Part shown: positions 44,798 to 53,624 of the stretch, piece by piece
Position numbering within the stretch: the first letter of the stretch is position 1
Layout of the letters: every line of letters starts with the position of its first letter
Source of the DNA: Planococcus sp. MER TA 32b
GTDB taxonomy: Bacteria; Bacillota; Bacilli; Bacillales_A; Planococcaceae
Assembly: GCA_023715185.1 (NCBI GenBank)
Contig: JAMCAN010000001.1
Coordinates: 1,364,001-1,428,000 of the forward strand
DNA length: 64,000 bases
Direction: 5' to 3'
Translations under genes and position numbers: made by a program
The notes under the pieces: model-generated
Databases searched by the model: none
The model's input: the letters and a program-made list of their open reading frames with translations, nothing else
What the model was told of the DNA's origin: nothing

Positions 44798-45481
44798 ATG
44801 GGCTTAGGTTCATATCTCATCTATTTCGCAGTCTTATTGATCCTGCCTTTATGGGCTCAATTTAAATTGAAAAAAACATATGGCAAGTATTCCAAAGTGC
44901 GTTCCACATCCGGTCATACCGGTGCTCAAGTCGCCCGCATGATATTGGATCAGAATGGTTTATATGATGTAAAGGTAATTGAAAGCCGCGGAATGTTAAG
45001 TGACCATTACAACCCGCTGAAAAAAACTGTGGCCTTATCAAGCCATAACTTTCACGAAGCATCTGTAGCCGGTACAGCAGTTGCCGCGCACGAAGTAGGG
45101 CACGCGATACAAGACGCGGAAGATTATTCTTTCCTGCGCCTGCGCCATCGTTTGGTTCCGCTCGTAAATATTTCATCCAACATGTCATGGGTGTTCATAA
45201 TGATCGGTTTCTTCGCCCAACTCAGCGGAGCGCTGCTGATTGGTATTGTCCTTTTGGCGATGGGTGTCATTTTCCAGATCATCACTTTGCCGGTTGAATT
45301 CAATGCTTCCAATAGAGCGATGGACCAATTGCTGTCAGCTAATATTATCCGCAATGAGGAAGAGCCTCACGCGAAAAAAGTATTGAACGCTGCAGCGATG
45401 ACTTATGTGGCTGCTACAGCAGTTGCTGTTTTGGAATTGGCTCGCCTTTTATTGGTCTACTCAAGCATGAACCGTTCGTAA
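44798..45481 (+). CDS. Membrane zinc metallopeptidase (YugP family)
   Basis: The 227-aa protein has membrane spans at residues 4-20, about 118-160 and 195-220, and the zinc protease motif HEVGH (near residue 93) in AAHEVGHAIQDAEDY, typical of the YugP-type neutral zinc peptidases. The third ligand is probably in VEFNASNRA. In B. subtilis yugP lies elsewhere and ypjB occupies this spot, so this is a difference in gene order. The substrate is unknown. Confidence 0.85.
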   Translation: MGLGSYLIYFAVLLILPLWAQFKLKKTYGKYSKVRSTSGHTGAQVARMILDQNGLYDVKVIESRGMLSDHYNPLKKTVALSSHNFHEASVAGTAVAAHEVGHAIQDAEDYSFLRLRHRLVPLVNISSNMSWVFIMIGFFAQLSGALLIGIVLLAMGVIFQIITLPVEFNASNRAMDQLLSANIIRNEEEPHAKKVLNAAAMTYVAATAVAVLELARLLLVYSSMNRS

Positions 45482-45656
45482 TAACGAAAAAGATAGATAG
45501 GAAATCGATATTCCGCAAAACAGCTTCGCTTTCCTTGGGGCTTGTACTGAGCTTTAAATCACCACCAATAGAGGAAATGTGTTTCAGGCAGCTCTCTGCG
45601 GAAAGAATCCAGCTAACACAGAATGATTGCAGAAATTAATATTTCTCAACTACCTT

Positions 45657-45693
45657 AAAACCGTTCCGACGAAAATCGGAACGGTTTTTTTTT
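45657..45693. terminator. Bidirectional terminator between the metallopeptidase gene and the YitT-family gene
   Basis: AAAACCGTTCCGA (45657-45669) pairs perfectly with TCGGAACGGTTTT (45676-45688), followed by Ts on the plus strand and preceded by a partly T-rich tract on the minus strand. Confidence 0.87.
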
Positions 45694-45702
45694 GCTATTT
45701 CG

Positions 45703-46569
45703 TTAATTCAACGGCATTTTCTGTTCATCCAATGTAAATCCTTCGCCGATGACATCATGGACCTCAATTACCGAAACGAATGCATGGGGATCGACAGAAT
45801 TGATGATATTTTTCAATCGCACAATTTCATTTCTTCCCACTACACAATACAGCACTTCGCGTTCTTCTTTTGAAAAATGGCCATAGCCGCGGAGTATCGT
45901 AATTCCACGGTCCATTTCAATCGCAATGCGGCTCGCTATCTCTTCCTGTGAGTTGGAGATGATCAACGCACCTCGGCCGGAGTATGCGCCTTCCTGCACG
46001 AAATCGATCACACGCGCGCCGACAAAGACGGCAACAAGTGTATACATCATTGAACGGTTATCAAGGAATGCAAGCCATGAAAGAAGAATGACTGCGGCGT
46101 CGAACAGGAACATCGTTTTCCCCATACTCCATCCCACGTATTTCTGTACCAATCTGGCGATAATATCGACGCCTCCGGTCGTGCCGCCGTAGCGGAATAT
46201 GATGCCCAGGCCAGCACCGACAAAAATTCCGGCAAAAAGTGAGGCAAGGAATAAATCATGTTCAAGGTCAATCTGAATTTCATATACGAGAAAGATCTTG
46301 AGGAAAACTGACACGGCAACTGTTCCGATGATTGTGTAAAGGAACACTTTTTTTCCGAGCAGTTTCCATCCCACAAAGAACACAGGAATGTTCAATAAGA
46401 GATTCATCAATGCGGGGTCCCAATTAAGAAGGAAATATAAGATCAATGTGATTCCCGCGAAGCCGCCTTCACCCAGTTCATTCTGGATATTGAAGTGAAC
46501 AAAACCAAAACTGTAGATGGCGGCACCCAATAATATGAAGAAAATGTTTTTAAGTTGAAGATTTTTCAT
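45703..46569 (-). CDS. ypjC: YitT family membrane protein (YpjC-like)
   Basis: The 288-aa protein has five to six N-terminal spans of the YitT type (with GEGGFAGITLILYFLLNWDP and FRYGGTTGGVDIIARLV) and a C-terminal cytosolic DUF2179 domain (about residues 220-280, GITILRGYGHFSKEEREVLYCVV). Members are suspected membrane transporters, but no substrate is proven. It is transcribed away from the ypjD-dapB operon from an overlapping divergent promoter. Confidence 0.87.
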   Translation of the reverse strand: MKNLQLKNIFFILLGAAIYSFGFVHFNIQNELGEGGFAGITLILYFLLNWDPALMNLLLNIPVFFVGWKLLGKKVFLYTIIGTVAVSVFLKIFLVYEIQIDLEHDLFLASLFAGIFVGAGLGIIFRYGGTTGGVDIIARLVQKYVGWSMGKTMFLFDAAVILLSWLAFLDNRSMMYTLVAVFVGARVIDFVQEGAYSGRGALIISNSQEEIASRIAIEMDRGITILRGYGHFSKEEREVLYCVVGRNEIVRLKNIINSVDPHAFVSVIEVHDVIGEGFTLDEQKMPLN

Positions 46570-46605
46570 TTGAGGTCAACTCCATTCTTTATGCTCAACT
46601 CTTGT

Positions 46606-46656
46606 ATTATGGGTTATGAACAGGATTTTGACAACATCATCCCTTTTCTTTACGAT
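46606..46656. promoter_or_regulatory. Overlapping divergent promoters for the YitT-family gene and ypjD-birA
   Basis: On the plus strand TTGACA (46628-46633) and TACGAT (46651-46656) are 17 bp apart and serve ypjD. On the minus strand TTGTCA (46634-46629) and CATAAT (46611-46606) are also 17 bp apart and serve the YitT-family gene. The two -35 boxes share five base pairs, so RNA polymerase can probably use only one at a time. Confidence 0.65.
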
Positions 46657-46676
46657 TAAAACAGGAGTGTGAAGAT

Positions 46677-47015
46677 ATGACACAGCAAAAAACAATGAAG
46701 CATATGCAGCAGGATGTTGATGATTATATATCACAATTCAAAGAAGGCTATTTTACACCGCTGGAAATGATTGCGCGGTTAACTGAGGAGCTGGGTGAAC
46801 TGGCAAGGGAAGTGAATCACGTCTATGGACCGAAAAAAAAGAAAGCCAGTGAAGCGGAAGCGAGCATTTCCGGAGAAATGGGTGACTTATTGTTCGTCTT
46901 AATAACCATGGCCAATTCTCTGGATGTCGATTTAACGGAATCCCTTGATCAAGTCCTGGAAAAATTCAATACAAGAGATAAAAATCGCTGGACCAGAAAG
47001 GATGAAAACAAATGA
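46677..47015 (+). CDS. ypjD: MazG-type nucleotide pyrophosphohydrolase (YpjD)
   Basis: The 112-aa protein has the MazG-fold metal motif: EELGELARE (EExxE) and GEMGDLLFVLI (ExxD). Such enzymes cut nucleoside triphosphates to the monophosphate and diphosphate, often to remove faulty nucleotides; the exact substrate here is not known. It is first in the ypjD-dapB-mgsA-bshA-cca-birA run and overlaps dapB by four bases. Confidence 0.9.
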   Translation: MTQQKTMKHMQQDVDDYISQFKEGYFTPLEMIARLTEELGELAREVNHVYGPKKKKASEAEASISGEMGDLLFVLITMANSLDVDLTESLDQVLEKFNTRDKNRWTRKDENK

Positions 47016-47812
47016 CTATTCGAGTCGCAATTGCGGGAGCTCGTGGAAGAATGGGACAGGAAGCCGTACATACAATCATGAAAAATCCGGATATGGAACT
47101 GGTATCAGTGTTGGACTATAAAGAAGTGGGAGAAACATTAGCGGACACACAATTGTTTCCTCAAACCTTTACAGTCCCGATCTTTTTGAAACTGGATGAA
47201 CTGCACAATAAAACAAAACCCGATGTCCTGGTGGACCTGACATCTCCTGAATCAGTCTATCAGCATACACGGGAAGCTTTGCAGCTTGGAATCCGTCCGG
47301 TTGTCGGCACAACAGGATTTTCGGATGAAGAATTGAAAGAGCTTTCTGCTTTCTCTGCGCAAAATGGAATAGGGTGCATCATCGCGCCAAACTTTGCAAT
47401 AGGCGCGGTTTTAATGATGAAATTTGCCGAGCAGGCAGCTAAATACTTAGGGGATATCGAAATCATTGAGATGCATCATGATCAAAAACTGGATGCACCT
47501 TCAGGAACTGCCATGAAGACGGCCAATTTGATCGCTGATCAGCGGGAAGCGCATAGCCAGGGCCATCCCAAAGAAAAAGAAACCATCGCGGGGGCGCGAG
47601 GGGCAAACTATGATGGAATGCGAATCCATAGTGTCAGATTGCCTGGACTGGTTGCGCACCAGCAAGTCCTTTTAGGCGGAGAGGGGCAATTGTTGACGAT
47701 CAGGCACGATTCATTCAACCGTGGATCATTCATGTCAGGGGTGGCGTTGTCTGTCAATAAAGTGATGGAAATAGAGAATCTGGTTTATGGATTGGAAAAT
47801 ATAATCGACTAA
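47012..47812 (+). CDS. dapB: 4-hydroxy-tetrahydrodipicolinate reductase
   Basis: DapB reduces hydroxytetrahydrodipicolinate in the lysine and diaminopimelate pathway, the same pathway that ends with lysA in this window. The 266-aa protein has the nucleotide motif GARGRMGQ near residues 9-16, [10 protein letters not shown], and the substrate motif [15 protein letters not shown] (about 152-166). Confidence 0.95.
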   Translation: MTIRVAIAGARGRMGQEAVHTIMKNPDMELVSVLDYKEVGETLADTQLFPQTFTVPIFLKLDELHNKTKPDVLVDLTSPESVYQHTREALQLGIRPVVGTTGFSDEELKELSAFSAQNGIGCIIAPNFAIGAVLMMKFAEQAAKYLGDIEIIEMHHDQKLDAPSGTAMKTANLIADQREAHSQGHPKEKETIAGARGANYDGMRIHSVRLPGLVAHQQVLLGGEGQLLTIRHDSFNRGSFMSGVALSVNKVMEIENLVYGLENIID

Positions 47813-47825
47813 AGGGGAAGATGGC

Positions 47826-48230
47826 ATGAAAATCGCTCTAATTGCGCATGACCGAAAGAAAGATGATCTGATTCAGTTTGTAATTGCTTACCAGCCGATC
47901 CTGACGGAGAATTCCTTATATGCTACAGGTACGACCGGCCAGAGGATTATTGATGAAACTGGGCTGCCTGTCCATAAATTCCGTTCCGGTCCGCTGGGAG
48001 GGGATCAGCAGATCGGCTCGATGATTGCACAGGATGATATGGATATGATCATCTTTTTCCGTGATCCATTGACTGCCCAGCCGCATGAACCCGATGTGAC
48101 CGCTTTGATCCGCCTCTGTGATGTTTATAATATTCCGCTCGCGACAAATATGGGGACAGCGGAAGTGCTGCTGAAAGGCCTCAAGGAAGGCTTTGTTGAC
48201 TGGCGCCTGATACGGGAGCGCAGAGGATAG
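47826..48230 (+). CDS. mgsA: Methylglyoxal synthase
   Basis: MgsA converts dihydroxyacetone phosphate to methylglyoxal and phosphate, a bypass of lower glycolysis under phosphate limitation. The 134-aa protein has AHDRKK at the start, TGTTG phosphate site, the catalytic aspartate in [10 protein letters not shown], and FFRDPL and PHEPDV. In B. subtilis bshB1 follows; here bshA starts about a dozen bases downstream. Confidence 0.95.
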   Translation: MKIALIAHDRKKDDLIQFVIAYQPILTENSLYATGTTGQRIIDETGLPVHKFRSGPLGGDQQIGSMIAQDDMDMIIFFRDPLTAQPHEPDVTALIRLCDVYNIPLATNMGTAEVLLKGLKEGFVDWRLIRERRG

Positions 48231-48241
48231 GAGTGTCAAAA

Positions 48242-49384
48242 ATGAGGAAAATGAAAATAGGCATCACCTGTTATCCGACTGTCGGAGGATCGGGTGTTGT
48301 CGCTACTGAGCTGGGCAAGCTTCTGGCGGAAAAAGGGCACGAAATCCATTTTATCACTTCAAGCACGCCGTTTAGGCTAAACCGGATGTATTCGAATGTA
48401 TTCAGCCATCAAGTGGACGTCAATACATATTCGGTTTTTCAATATGCCCCATATGACATTGCGCTGGCGACGAAAATAGCTGAAGTGATCAAAAATGAAA
48501 AACTGGATCTTTTGCATGTGCATTACGCGATCCCGCATGCGGTGTGCGCGATTCTGGGCAGGCATATGGCAGAATCCGATATTGGGATCGTAACAACACT
48601 GCACGGAACTGACATTACCGTTTTAGGGTCTGATTCTTCATTAAAAGAAGCAATCCGCTATGGCATAGAGAAATCAGATGTGGTGACCGCGGTTTCCAAT
48701 TCACTGCGGGATCAGACCTATGAGTTAATCGATCCAGATCAGAATATAGAAACAGTCTATAATTTTGTGGATGAAAGGGAGTACCAATTAAAAGATTCCG
48801 GCCATCTTAAAGAAGAGCTTGGCATCAAAGAAGATGAAAAAGTGGTGATCCACGTTTCCAATTTCCGTAAAGTCAAAAGGGTGGGGGATGTTGTGGACAC
48901 CTTCCGCCGGATTCGTCAGCGGGTCTCCAGTAAATTGCTCTTGGTGGGCGATGGACCGGAAATGAGCGGAATCCAGGAACAAGTGAGAGAGTTGGAGTTG
49001 GAGGAGGATGTATTATTTCTCGGCAAAAGGGATAATCTGTCCGAATTGTATAATATCAGTGACTTGAAATTATTGCTTTCCGAGAAAGAAGCATTCGGGC
49101 TGGTGATGCTGGAAGCGATGGCTTGCGGCGTACCGGGAATCGGCACTAATATCGGCGGGATACCCGAAATCATCGAATCCGGCAAAAACGGTTATCTTGT
49201 GGAACTTGGAGATACCGAACAAGCAGCGTTTCACGGCGTGGCGCTGTTGAGCGAGTCTGAAATCGGGGACCGGTTAAAAGCCGGCGCAATAGAAACTGCA
49301 GCCTCCAAATTCCATTCCAGCAGGATTCTGAAAGAATATGAAGAGATCTATGAGCGATTGCTGGCTAAAGGTAAGCGCCAATGA
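48242..49384 (+). CDS. bshA: N-acetyl-alpha-D-glucosaminyl L-malate synthase BshA
   Basis: BshA is a GT4 glycosyltransferase that joins N-acetylglucosamine to L-malate, the first step of bacillithiol synthesis. The 380-aa protein has [10 protein letters not shown] near residue 16, [19 protein letters not shown], and the donor-site [16 protein letters not shown]. The ATG at 48242 with ATAGGAG upstream gives [12 protein letters not shown], as in relatives; a GTG at 48233 overlaps the ribosome site and is rejected. The second-step deacetylase bshB1, normally adjacent, is not here. YpdA at 19009 uses the product. Confidence 0.94.
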   Translation: MRKMKIGITCYPTVGGSGVVATELGKLLAEKGHEIHFITSSTPFRLNRMYSNVFSHQVDVNTYSVFQYAPYDIALATKIAEVIKNEKLDLLHVHYAIPHAVCAILGRHMAESDIGIVTTLHGTDITVLGSDSSLKEAIRYGIEKSDVVTAVSNSLRDQTYELIDPDQNIETVYNFVDEREYQLKDSGHLKEELGIKEDEKVVIHVSNFRKVKRVGDVVDTFRRIRQRVSSKLLLVGDGPEMSGIQEQVRELELEEDVLFLGKRDNLSELYNISDLKLLLSEKEAFGLVMLEAMACGVPGIGTNIGGIPEIIESGKNGYLVELGDTEQAAFHGVALLSESEIGDRLKAGAIETAASKFHSSRILKEYEEIYERLLAKGKRQ

Positions 49385-50514
49385 ACACAGCTATCGATAT
49401 CATTCTGAAACTCAAGGCTTCCGGTTTTGACGCATATCTGGTCGGGGGAGCTGTACGTGATTTCCTGCTGGGCAAGAACCCGAAAGATTTTGATGTTGCG
49501 ACATCTGCGGAACCTGATCAAGTGAAAGGCCTTTTTGATCGCACAGTGGACACCGGTATTCAGCACGGGACTGTCCTTGTATTGATGAATGGCGCCGGGG
49601 TGGAAGTTACGACGTTCAGAACAGAAGGAAATTACACCGATAACAGGCGCCCTGACTCAGTGGAATTCGTGAAGTCGCTTGAAGAAGATCTGAAACGGCG
49701 TGATTTCACTATTAACGCCATGGCCATGACTGAAGAGCTGAAAATTGTCGATTTATTCGGCGGCCGAAAGGACCTCGAGGGGAAATTGATAAGGGCTGTT
49801 GGGGAACCGGACGAGCGTTTCCGGGAAGATGCCCTTCGCATGCTGCGCGCTGTGAGGTTTTCGGGACAATTGGATTTTGCGATAGATGATCAGACACTTG
49901 CGGCCATCAGGAATAATGCGGCCATGATCGGATCTATTGCAGCCGAACGCATAAAAATTGAATTGGATAAGATCCTAGCCAATCAGCATGCGGCACGCAG
50001 CATCGATTACCTGAATAATTCCGGCTTATCCGCCCATCTGCCTTCAGGAGGCTTGTTTCAAATAGATTGGAAAAGCTATAAGCCGACAGGTGATCCGTTG
50101 AGCGGGTGGCTGTATGCTTTATGGCGCAATAAAAAAGAAGTGCAGGCTCTGGCCGGTTATAAATTATCCAATGAAGAAAAAGGCTCTTTAACAAAAGCGC
50201 TAGAAGCGGCAACAGTGGAAAACTGGGATCCATGGACTTATTACCGTTTTACATTGCGGCAGCTGGAACTTGCGGCTGCATTGACCGATAGACAGGAAGA
50301 CCCGGCTGTACAAAAAAGCGGCCTGCCTATTCAAGCGAAAGCGGATTTGGCTGTTAACGGCCGTGACCTGATGGATTGGAGCGGCAGGAAAGCCGGGCCG
50401 TGGCTGAAGGAAATGCTTGGTATGATTGAGCGGCAGGTCGTCTTGAATGAACTGGATAATGAGAAAGATAAGATAAAGGAATGGTTCATAAGTGAATATA
50501 ACCGTAACGAATAA
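49381..50514 (+). CDS. cca: CCA-adding tRNA nucleotidyltransferase
   Basis: This enzyme adds or repairs the 3' CCA of tRNAs without a template. The 377-aa protein is class II: it has [10 protein letters not shown] (residues 22-31) and the metal-binding DFDVA motif, [10 protein letters not shown], and the nucleotide-selecting motif [12 protein letters not shown]. It overlaps the bshA stop, and its own end overlaps birA by about 20 bases. Confidence 0.94.
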   Translation: MNTAIDIILKLKASGFDAYLVGGAVRDFLLGKNPKDFDVATSAEPDQVKGLFDRTVDTGIQHGTVLVLMNGAGVEVTTFRTEGNYTDNRRPDSVEFVKSLEEDLKRRDFTINAMAMTEELKIVDLFGGRKDLEGKLIRAVGEPDERFREDALRMLRAVRFSGQLDFAIDDQTLAAIRNNAAMIGSIAAERIKIELDKILANQHAARSIDYLNNSGLSAHLPSGGLFQIDWKSYKPTGDPLSGWLYALWRNKKEVQALAGYKLSNEEKGSLTKALEAATVENWDPWTYYRFTLRQLELAAALTDRQEDPAVQKSGLPIQAKADLAVNGRDLMDWSGRKAGPWLKEMLGMIERQVVLNELDNEKDKIKEWFISEYNRNE

Positions 50515-51478
50515 ACTCGCGCAGCGATTAATGGAAGCATCCGGAGAACCGGTTTCCGGACAGCAATTGGCGGATGAGTTCGGCATATCCAGGACTTCTG
50601 TATGGAAACATATAAAAGATCTTCAGGAAAAAGGGTATGAAATCACTTCTGTTAAGAAAAAGGGATATGTATTGACGGGGCTGCCGGATTCACTGGAAGC
50701 TTCCACGATCCAGCCTCTGCTGAAAACTCAGCGTTTGGGCAAGACGATCGAATATAGAGGTTCATGTGATTCGACTCAAATCATCGCCCATCAACTGGCT
50801 CAGAAAGGTGTACCGGACGGAACAGCGGTATTGGCTGAAGAACAGACGGCAGGGCGCGGGAGAATGGCCAGAAAATGGGATTCGGCATATGGCAAAGGCA
50901 TTTGGATGAGCATCATCCTGCGGCCGGATGTGCCAATCCAGCGCGCCCCTCAATTTACGCTGATAACGGCAGTGGCTGTCGTCAGGGCAATCGAAGAAGT
51001 AACCGGGTTAAGGCCGGATATCAAGTGGCCGAATGATATTCTATTGAATGGAAAGAAATGCACCGGCATATTGACTGAACTGCAGTCGGATGCAGACGGA
51101 ATCCAGGCTTTGATCATTGGGATCGGTTTGAATGCCAACCAGGAAGCAGCGGATTTCAATGAAGAAGTAAAAGATATCGCCACATCACTCAAAATGGAAT
51201 CTGGCGCCCATGTAAGCCGCCAGGAACTGGTTCGTTCAATCCTGTTTTATTTGGAACAATATACTGAAATCTATATCAAAGAAGGCTTCGGTGTATTGAA
51301 AATGATGTGGGAAAGTTATTCCACCACCATAGGCAGGAAGGTCCGTGCGCGCATGGCAAAAGAGACGCTGGAAGGCATTGCTGAAGGCATAACGGATGAT
51401 GGGGTTCTGCAGCTCCGGACAGCGGACGGCGAGCTGCATGGCATTTATTCAGCGGACATTGAAATGGAGAAATCATAA
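50492..51478 (+). CDS. birA: Biotin ligase and biotin operon repressor BirA
   Basis: BirA attaches biotin to carboxylases and, when loaded, represses biotin genes. The 328-aa protein has an N-terminal winged helix (about residues 5-65, SGQQLADEFGISRTSVWKHI), the ligase motif GRGRMARKWDS (about 110-120), KWPNDIL near 178, and a C-terminal SH3-like domain. The start is a GTG at 50492 inside the end of cca. In B. subtilis panB follows; here panB is absent. Confidence 0.94.
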   Translation: MNITVTNKLAQRLMEASGEPVSGQQLADEFGISRTSVWKHIKDLQEKGYEITSVKKKGYVLTGLPDSLEASTIQPLLKTQRLGKTIEYRGSCDSTQIIAHQLAQKGVPDGTAVLAEEQTAGRGRMARKWDSAYGKGIWMSIILRPDVPIQRAPQFTLITAVAVVRAIEEVTGLRPDIKWPNDILLNGKKCTGILTELQSDADGIQALIIGIGLNANQEAADFNEEVKDIATSLKMESGAHVSRQELVRSILFYLEQYTEIYIKEGFGVLKMMWESYSTTIGRKVRARMAKETLEGIAEGITDDGVLQLRTADGELHGIYSADIEMEKS

Positions 51479-51508
51479 TTGTTTTTTGGCATCATGTTCT
51501 GCTATAGT
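51479..51508 (+). promoter_or_regulatory. Candidate promoter for panCD
   Basis: TGCTATAGT (51500-51508) fits TGn plus a five-of-six -10 box. TTGTTT (51479-51484) is a weak -35 box 18 bp upstream. Transcription would start near 51515, leaving a leader of almost 190 bases before panC. Confidence 0.5.
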
Positions 51509-51519
51509 GTTTTTAGCGG

Positions 51520-51668
51520 GCAGTATCTTGTAAAAGAACTGCACCGGCAAAATATATCCATAACCTTAATATCTATGAATCTGCCTTGATCTATTGCATG
51601 ACAGGGACGGAAGAAATGAAGTCAAACATTTTCTGTCCTTCTGCCCATTTTGGGGGAAGGACTTTTTA
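51520..51668 (+). promoter_or_regulatory. Candidate attenuator leader RNA of panCD
   Basis: The leader begins with a hairpin GCAGT-a-TCTT / AAGA-ACTGC (51520-51542) capped by GTAA, a GNRA-type loop. Further down, two hairpins compete: one pairs 51602-51618 (CAGGGACGG... AAATG) with 51627-51643 (CATTT...CTG), the other pairs GTCCTTCTGCCC (51635-51646) with GGGGGAAGGAC (51652-51662) and is followed by TTTTT like a terminator. The shared bases 51635-51643 can be in only one of them. The signal, if any, is unknown. Confidence 0.5.
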
Positions 51669-51702
51669 TATGCGGCTTTCTTCCGGGAAGGAGAGAGAAG
51701 TA

Positions 51703-52539
51703 TTGCGTAAAATCGAAACAATCGAAGAACTCAAGGAATGGGTTCAGGAACAAAAGAGTGCCGGTTTGAGCATCGGGCTGGTGCCGACTATGGGCTTTCT
51801 TCATGAAGGGCATCTGACACTTGTCGAAACAGCGAAACAGGAAAATGATGCGGTGCTGATGAGCATTTTTGTAAACCCGGCGCAATTCGGCCCCAACGAA
51901 GATTTCGAACGCTATCCAAGAAATATGGAGCGGGATATGCAATTGGCTGAAACCGCGGGAACAGATGTGATTTTTGCTCCTTCAGCAGACGAAATGTACC
52001 CGAGGGAATCCGCTATTACAATATCCGCCGGGAGACTGGCAGATCAATTATGCGGGAAATCACGTCCAGGACATTTTGACGGCGTGCTGAAAGTGGTAAC
52101 GAAGCTGTTTCATCTGGCTCAAGCTGACCGCGCATATTTTGGCCAGAAGGACGCGCAGCAATTAGCCATCATCGAGTCCTGGGTGGCGGATTTTAATTTT
52201 CCGCTGGAAATCAGACGTGTTGCTACAGTCAGGGAACCGGATGGACTGGCGAAAAGTTCACGTAATGTATATTTGAGTGAACAGGAACGCGGAGAAGCGC
52301 CGCATTTAAAAAAAGCGCTTGAAATCGGCAAGCAAGCTGTATTGGACGGGAAAAACCCGGTTCCGCTTATGGAACAGCATCTTACCGATAACACATCCGG
52401 TAAAATTGATTATATCCAATTGCTGTCTTATCCGGATCTCACGGAAAATGTGGTAAGTGATGCCATATTGGCCTTAGCTGTCCAATTTGAAAAAGCGCGT
52501 TTGATCGACAATCTGATATTCACTATAAAGGGGAACTGA
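51703..52539 (+). CDS. panC: Pantothenate synthetase
   Basis: PanC joins pantoate and beta-alanine with ATP to make pantothenate, the precursor of coenzyme A. The 278-aa protein has [14 protein letters not shown] (HxGH motif near residue 32), [24 protein letters not shown] and AKSSRN (KMSKS-like). The start is a TTG at 51703 behind AAGGAGAG (51688-51695); the open frame upstream runs through the leader hairpins and is not coding. panD follows two bases after the stop. Confidence 0.94.
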   Translation: MRKIETIEELKEWVQEQKSAGLSIGLVPTMGFLHEGHLTLVETAKQENDAVLMSIFVNPAQFGPNEDFERYPRNMERDMQLAETAGTDVIFAPSADEMYPRESAITISAGRLADQLCGKSRPGHFDGVLKVVTKLFHLAQADRAYFGQKDAQQLAIIESWVADFNFPLEIRRVATVREPDGLAKSSRNVYLSEQERGEAPHLKKALEIGKQAVLDGKNPVPLMEQHLTDNTSGKIDYIQLLSYPDLTENVVSDAILALAVQFEKARLIDNLIFTIKGN

Positions 52540-52541
52540 CA

Positions 52542-52925
52542 ATGCTTCGTATGATGCTCAATTCAAAAATTCATCGCGCCACTGTTACTGAAGCCGATTT
52601 AAACTACGTGGGAAGCATCACCATCGACCAGGATCTTCTCGACGCAGTCGGCATGCTGCCGAACGAAAAAGTCCATATCGTCAATAATAATAACGGCGCA
52701 CGCTTTGAAACCTATATAATTTCAGGAGAACGCGGCAGCGGCGTCATCTGTGTCAACGGAGCGGCAGCGCGCCTCGTTCAAAAAGGCGACATTGTCATCA
52801 TCCTGTCTTACGCTTATATTATGGATGAAAATGCGCGTGACCATAAACCGACCGTCGCAATCATGGATGGATCCAATAAAATTAAAGAAATCATCAGCTA
52901 CGAACCTGAAGCGACAATTATGTAG
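52542..52925 (+). CDS. panD: Aspartate 1-decarboxylase
   Basis: PanD makes beta-alanine from aspartate using a pyruvoyl group formed by self-cleavage. The 127-aa proenzyme has the cleavage site G24-S25 in NYVGSITID, the start [16 protein letters not shown], and [20 protein letters not shown]. It provides one substrate for PanC; the gene for the other branch, panB, is not in the cluster. Confidence 0.96.
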   Translation: MLRMMLNSKIHRATVTEADLNYVGSITIDQDLLDAVGMLPNEKVHIVNNNNGARFETYIISGERGSGVICVNGAAARLVQKGDIVIILSYAYIMDENARDHKPTVAIMDGSNKIKEIISYEPEATIM

Positions 52926-52930
52926 AGGGG

Positions 52931-52955
52931 AGCCTTCCAAAAGAAGGCTTTTTCT
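52931..52955 (+). terminator. Terminator after panCD
   Basis: AGCCTTC (52931-52937) pairs with GAAGGCT (52943-52949) and a T-run follows. Confidence 0.85.
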
Positions 52956-53037
52956 TTTTGCCATCATTGTTATCCGAAAATTGGTCAAGAATTAGACTTG
53001 TTTGAAGCCGAACAAAAAAGCGCAAAAGAGCGGGATA

Positions 53038-53046
53038 TGTTACAAT
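53038..53046 (+). promoter_or_regulatory. Possible distal promoter of dinG
   Basis: TGTTACAAT fits TGn plus a five-of-six -10 box. It is about 610 bp before dinG, with the whole repeat block in between, so if used it would put the repeats in the dinG leader. Confidence 0.3.
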
Positions 53047-53098
53047 TTTTCCATAGGATTAGAAATCGGGGTTTTTTATAAATTGAAAAGAACCTGGA

Positions 53099-53142
53099 AT
53101 GGCTTATGCCATTCAGAGCTGAACGGGTGCCGTCGCTTTTCT
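53099..53142 (+). repeat. Truncated long-hairpin repeat unit (3' end only)
   Basis: This stretch has only the 3' end of a unit: ATGGCTTATGCCATTCAGAG, then CTGAACGGGTGCCGTCGCTTTTCT. It matches the ends of the full units at 53385 and 53505, but the 5' arm is missing. Confidence 0.7.
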
Positions 53143-53145
53143 AGT

Positions 53146-53266
53146 GTCCAGACTCCAACGGCCAACTCCTCGAGTCGTTAGTCTCTCTGGCTAGGCGGCT
53201 GAAAACACGCCGCTACGCCAGAGTTCCTTACGCTTGTCGGAGCTGAGCGGCCGTTTCCGCTTTTCT
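53146..53266 (+). repeat. Long-hairpin repeat unit C
   Basis: The unit begins GTCCAGACTCCAACGGCC and ends GCGGCCGTTTCCGCTTTTCT. The middle folds around CTCTGGC...GCCAGAG and GGCGGC-TGAAAACAC-GCCGC hairpin arms. Its inner part resembles unit A at 21958. Confidence 0.75.
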
Positions 53267-53269
53267 AGT

Positions 53270-53382
53270 GTCCAGACTCCGGCGACCAAGTCTTGACCGA
53301 AGCCTGCGAGGTCAAGGCTTTGCGACGAAGCTAGTGCAGCGATGCAGGAGCACAGAGCTTAACGGGCGCTGTCGCTTTTCTA
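53270..53382 (+). repeat. Long-hairpin repeat unit D with inverted box element
   Basis: The unit begins GTCCAGACTCCGGCGACC. Inside it is an inverted copy of the box element: a hairpin CTTGACC/GGTCAAG (about 53292-53316), then TTTGCGACGAAG and TGCAGCGATGCAGGAGCAC, which is the reverse complement of the box at 21878. It ends with the usual GGGCGCTGTCGCTTTTCT tail. Confidence 0.75.
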
Positions 53383-53384
53383 TT

Positions 53385-53502
53385 GTCCAGACTCCAGCGG
53401 CCCAGCTCTTCGGGTCATAAGTCAATCCAGCTGCGTGGCCAAGGCCACTTCGCTGTCTCGCCTTATGCCTTTCAGAGCTTAACGGGCGCTGTCGCTTTTC
53501 TA
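53385..53502 (+). repeat. Long-hairpin repeat unit E
   Basis: The unit begins GTCCAGACTCCAGCGGCCC and ends GGGCGCTGTCGCTTTTCT. The 5' arm AGCTCTTCGGGTCATAAG pairs with a 3' arm CTTATG...AGAGCT, and the inner GTGGCCAAGGCCAC segment is a perfect small hairpin. Confidence 0.8.
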
Positions 53503-53504
53503 GT

Positions 53505-53624
53505 GTCCAGACTCCGGCGACCCAGCTCTTCGGGTCATAAGCCAGTATAGCTATGCGGCAAAAACCGCCGCTCCGCTATCCCGTCTTATGCCATTCAGAG
53601 CTAAACGGGTGCCGTCGCTTTTCT
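53505..53624 (+). repeat. Long-hairpin repeat unit F
   Basis: The unit begins GTCCAGACTCCGGCGACCC and ends GGGTGCCGTCGCTTTTCT. Arms AGCTCT/AGAGCT, CATAAG/CTTATG and GCGGC-AAAAAC-CGCCGC nest inside one another. The unit stops about 30 bp before dinG. With the preceding units it fills most of the 728-bp gap between panD and dinG. Confidence 0.8.

Noticed and set aside
51586..51702. N-terminal extension of PanC from 51586
   Set aside because: It would translate through the terminator-like hairpin and has no match to PanC; the TTG at 51703 with AAGGAGAG fits the family start.
53099..53624. Possible CRISPR array
   Set aside because: Units are about 115-125 bp with matching ends and nested hairpins, not short repeats with uniform spacers, and no cas genes are nearby.
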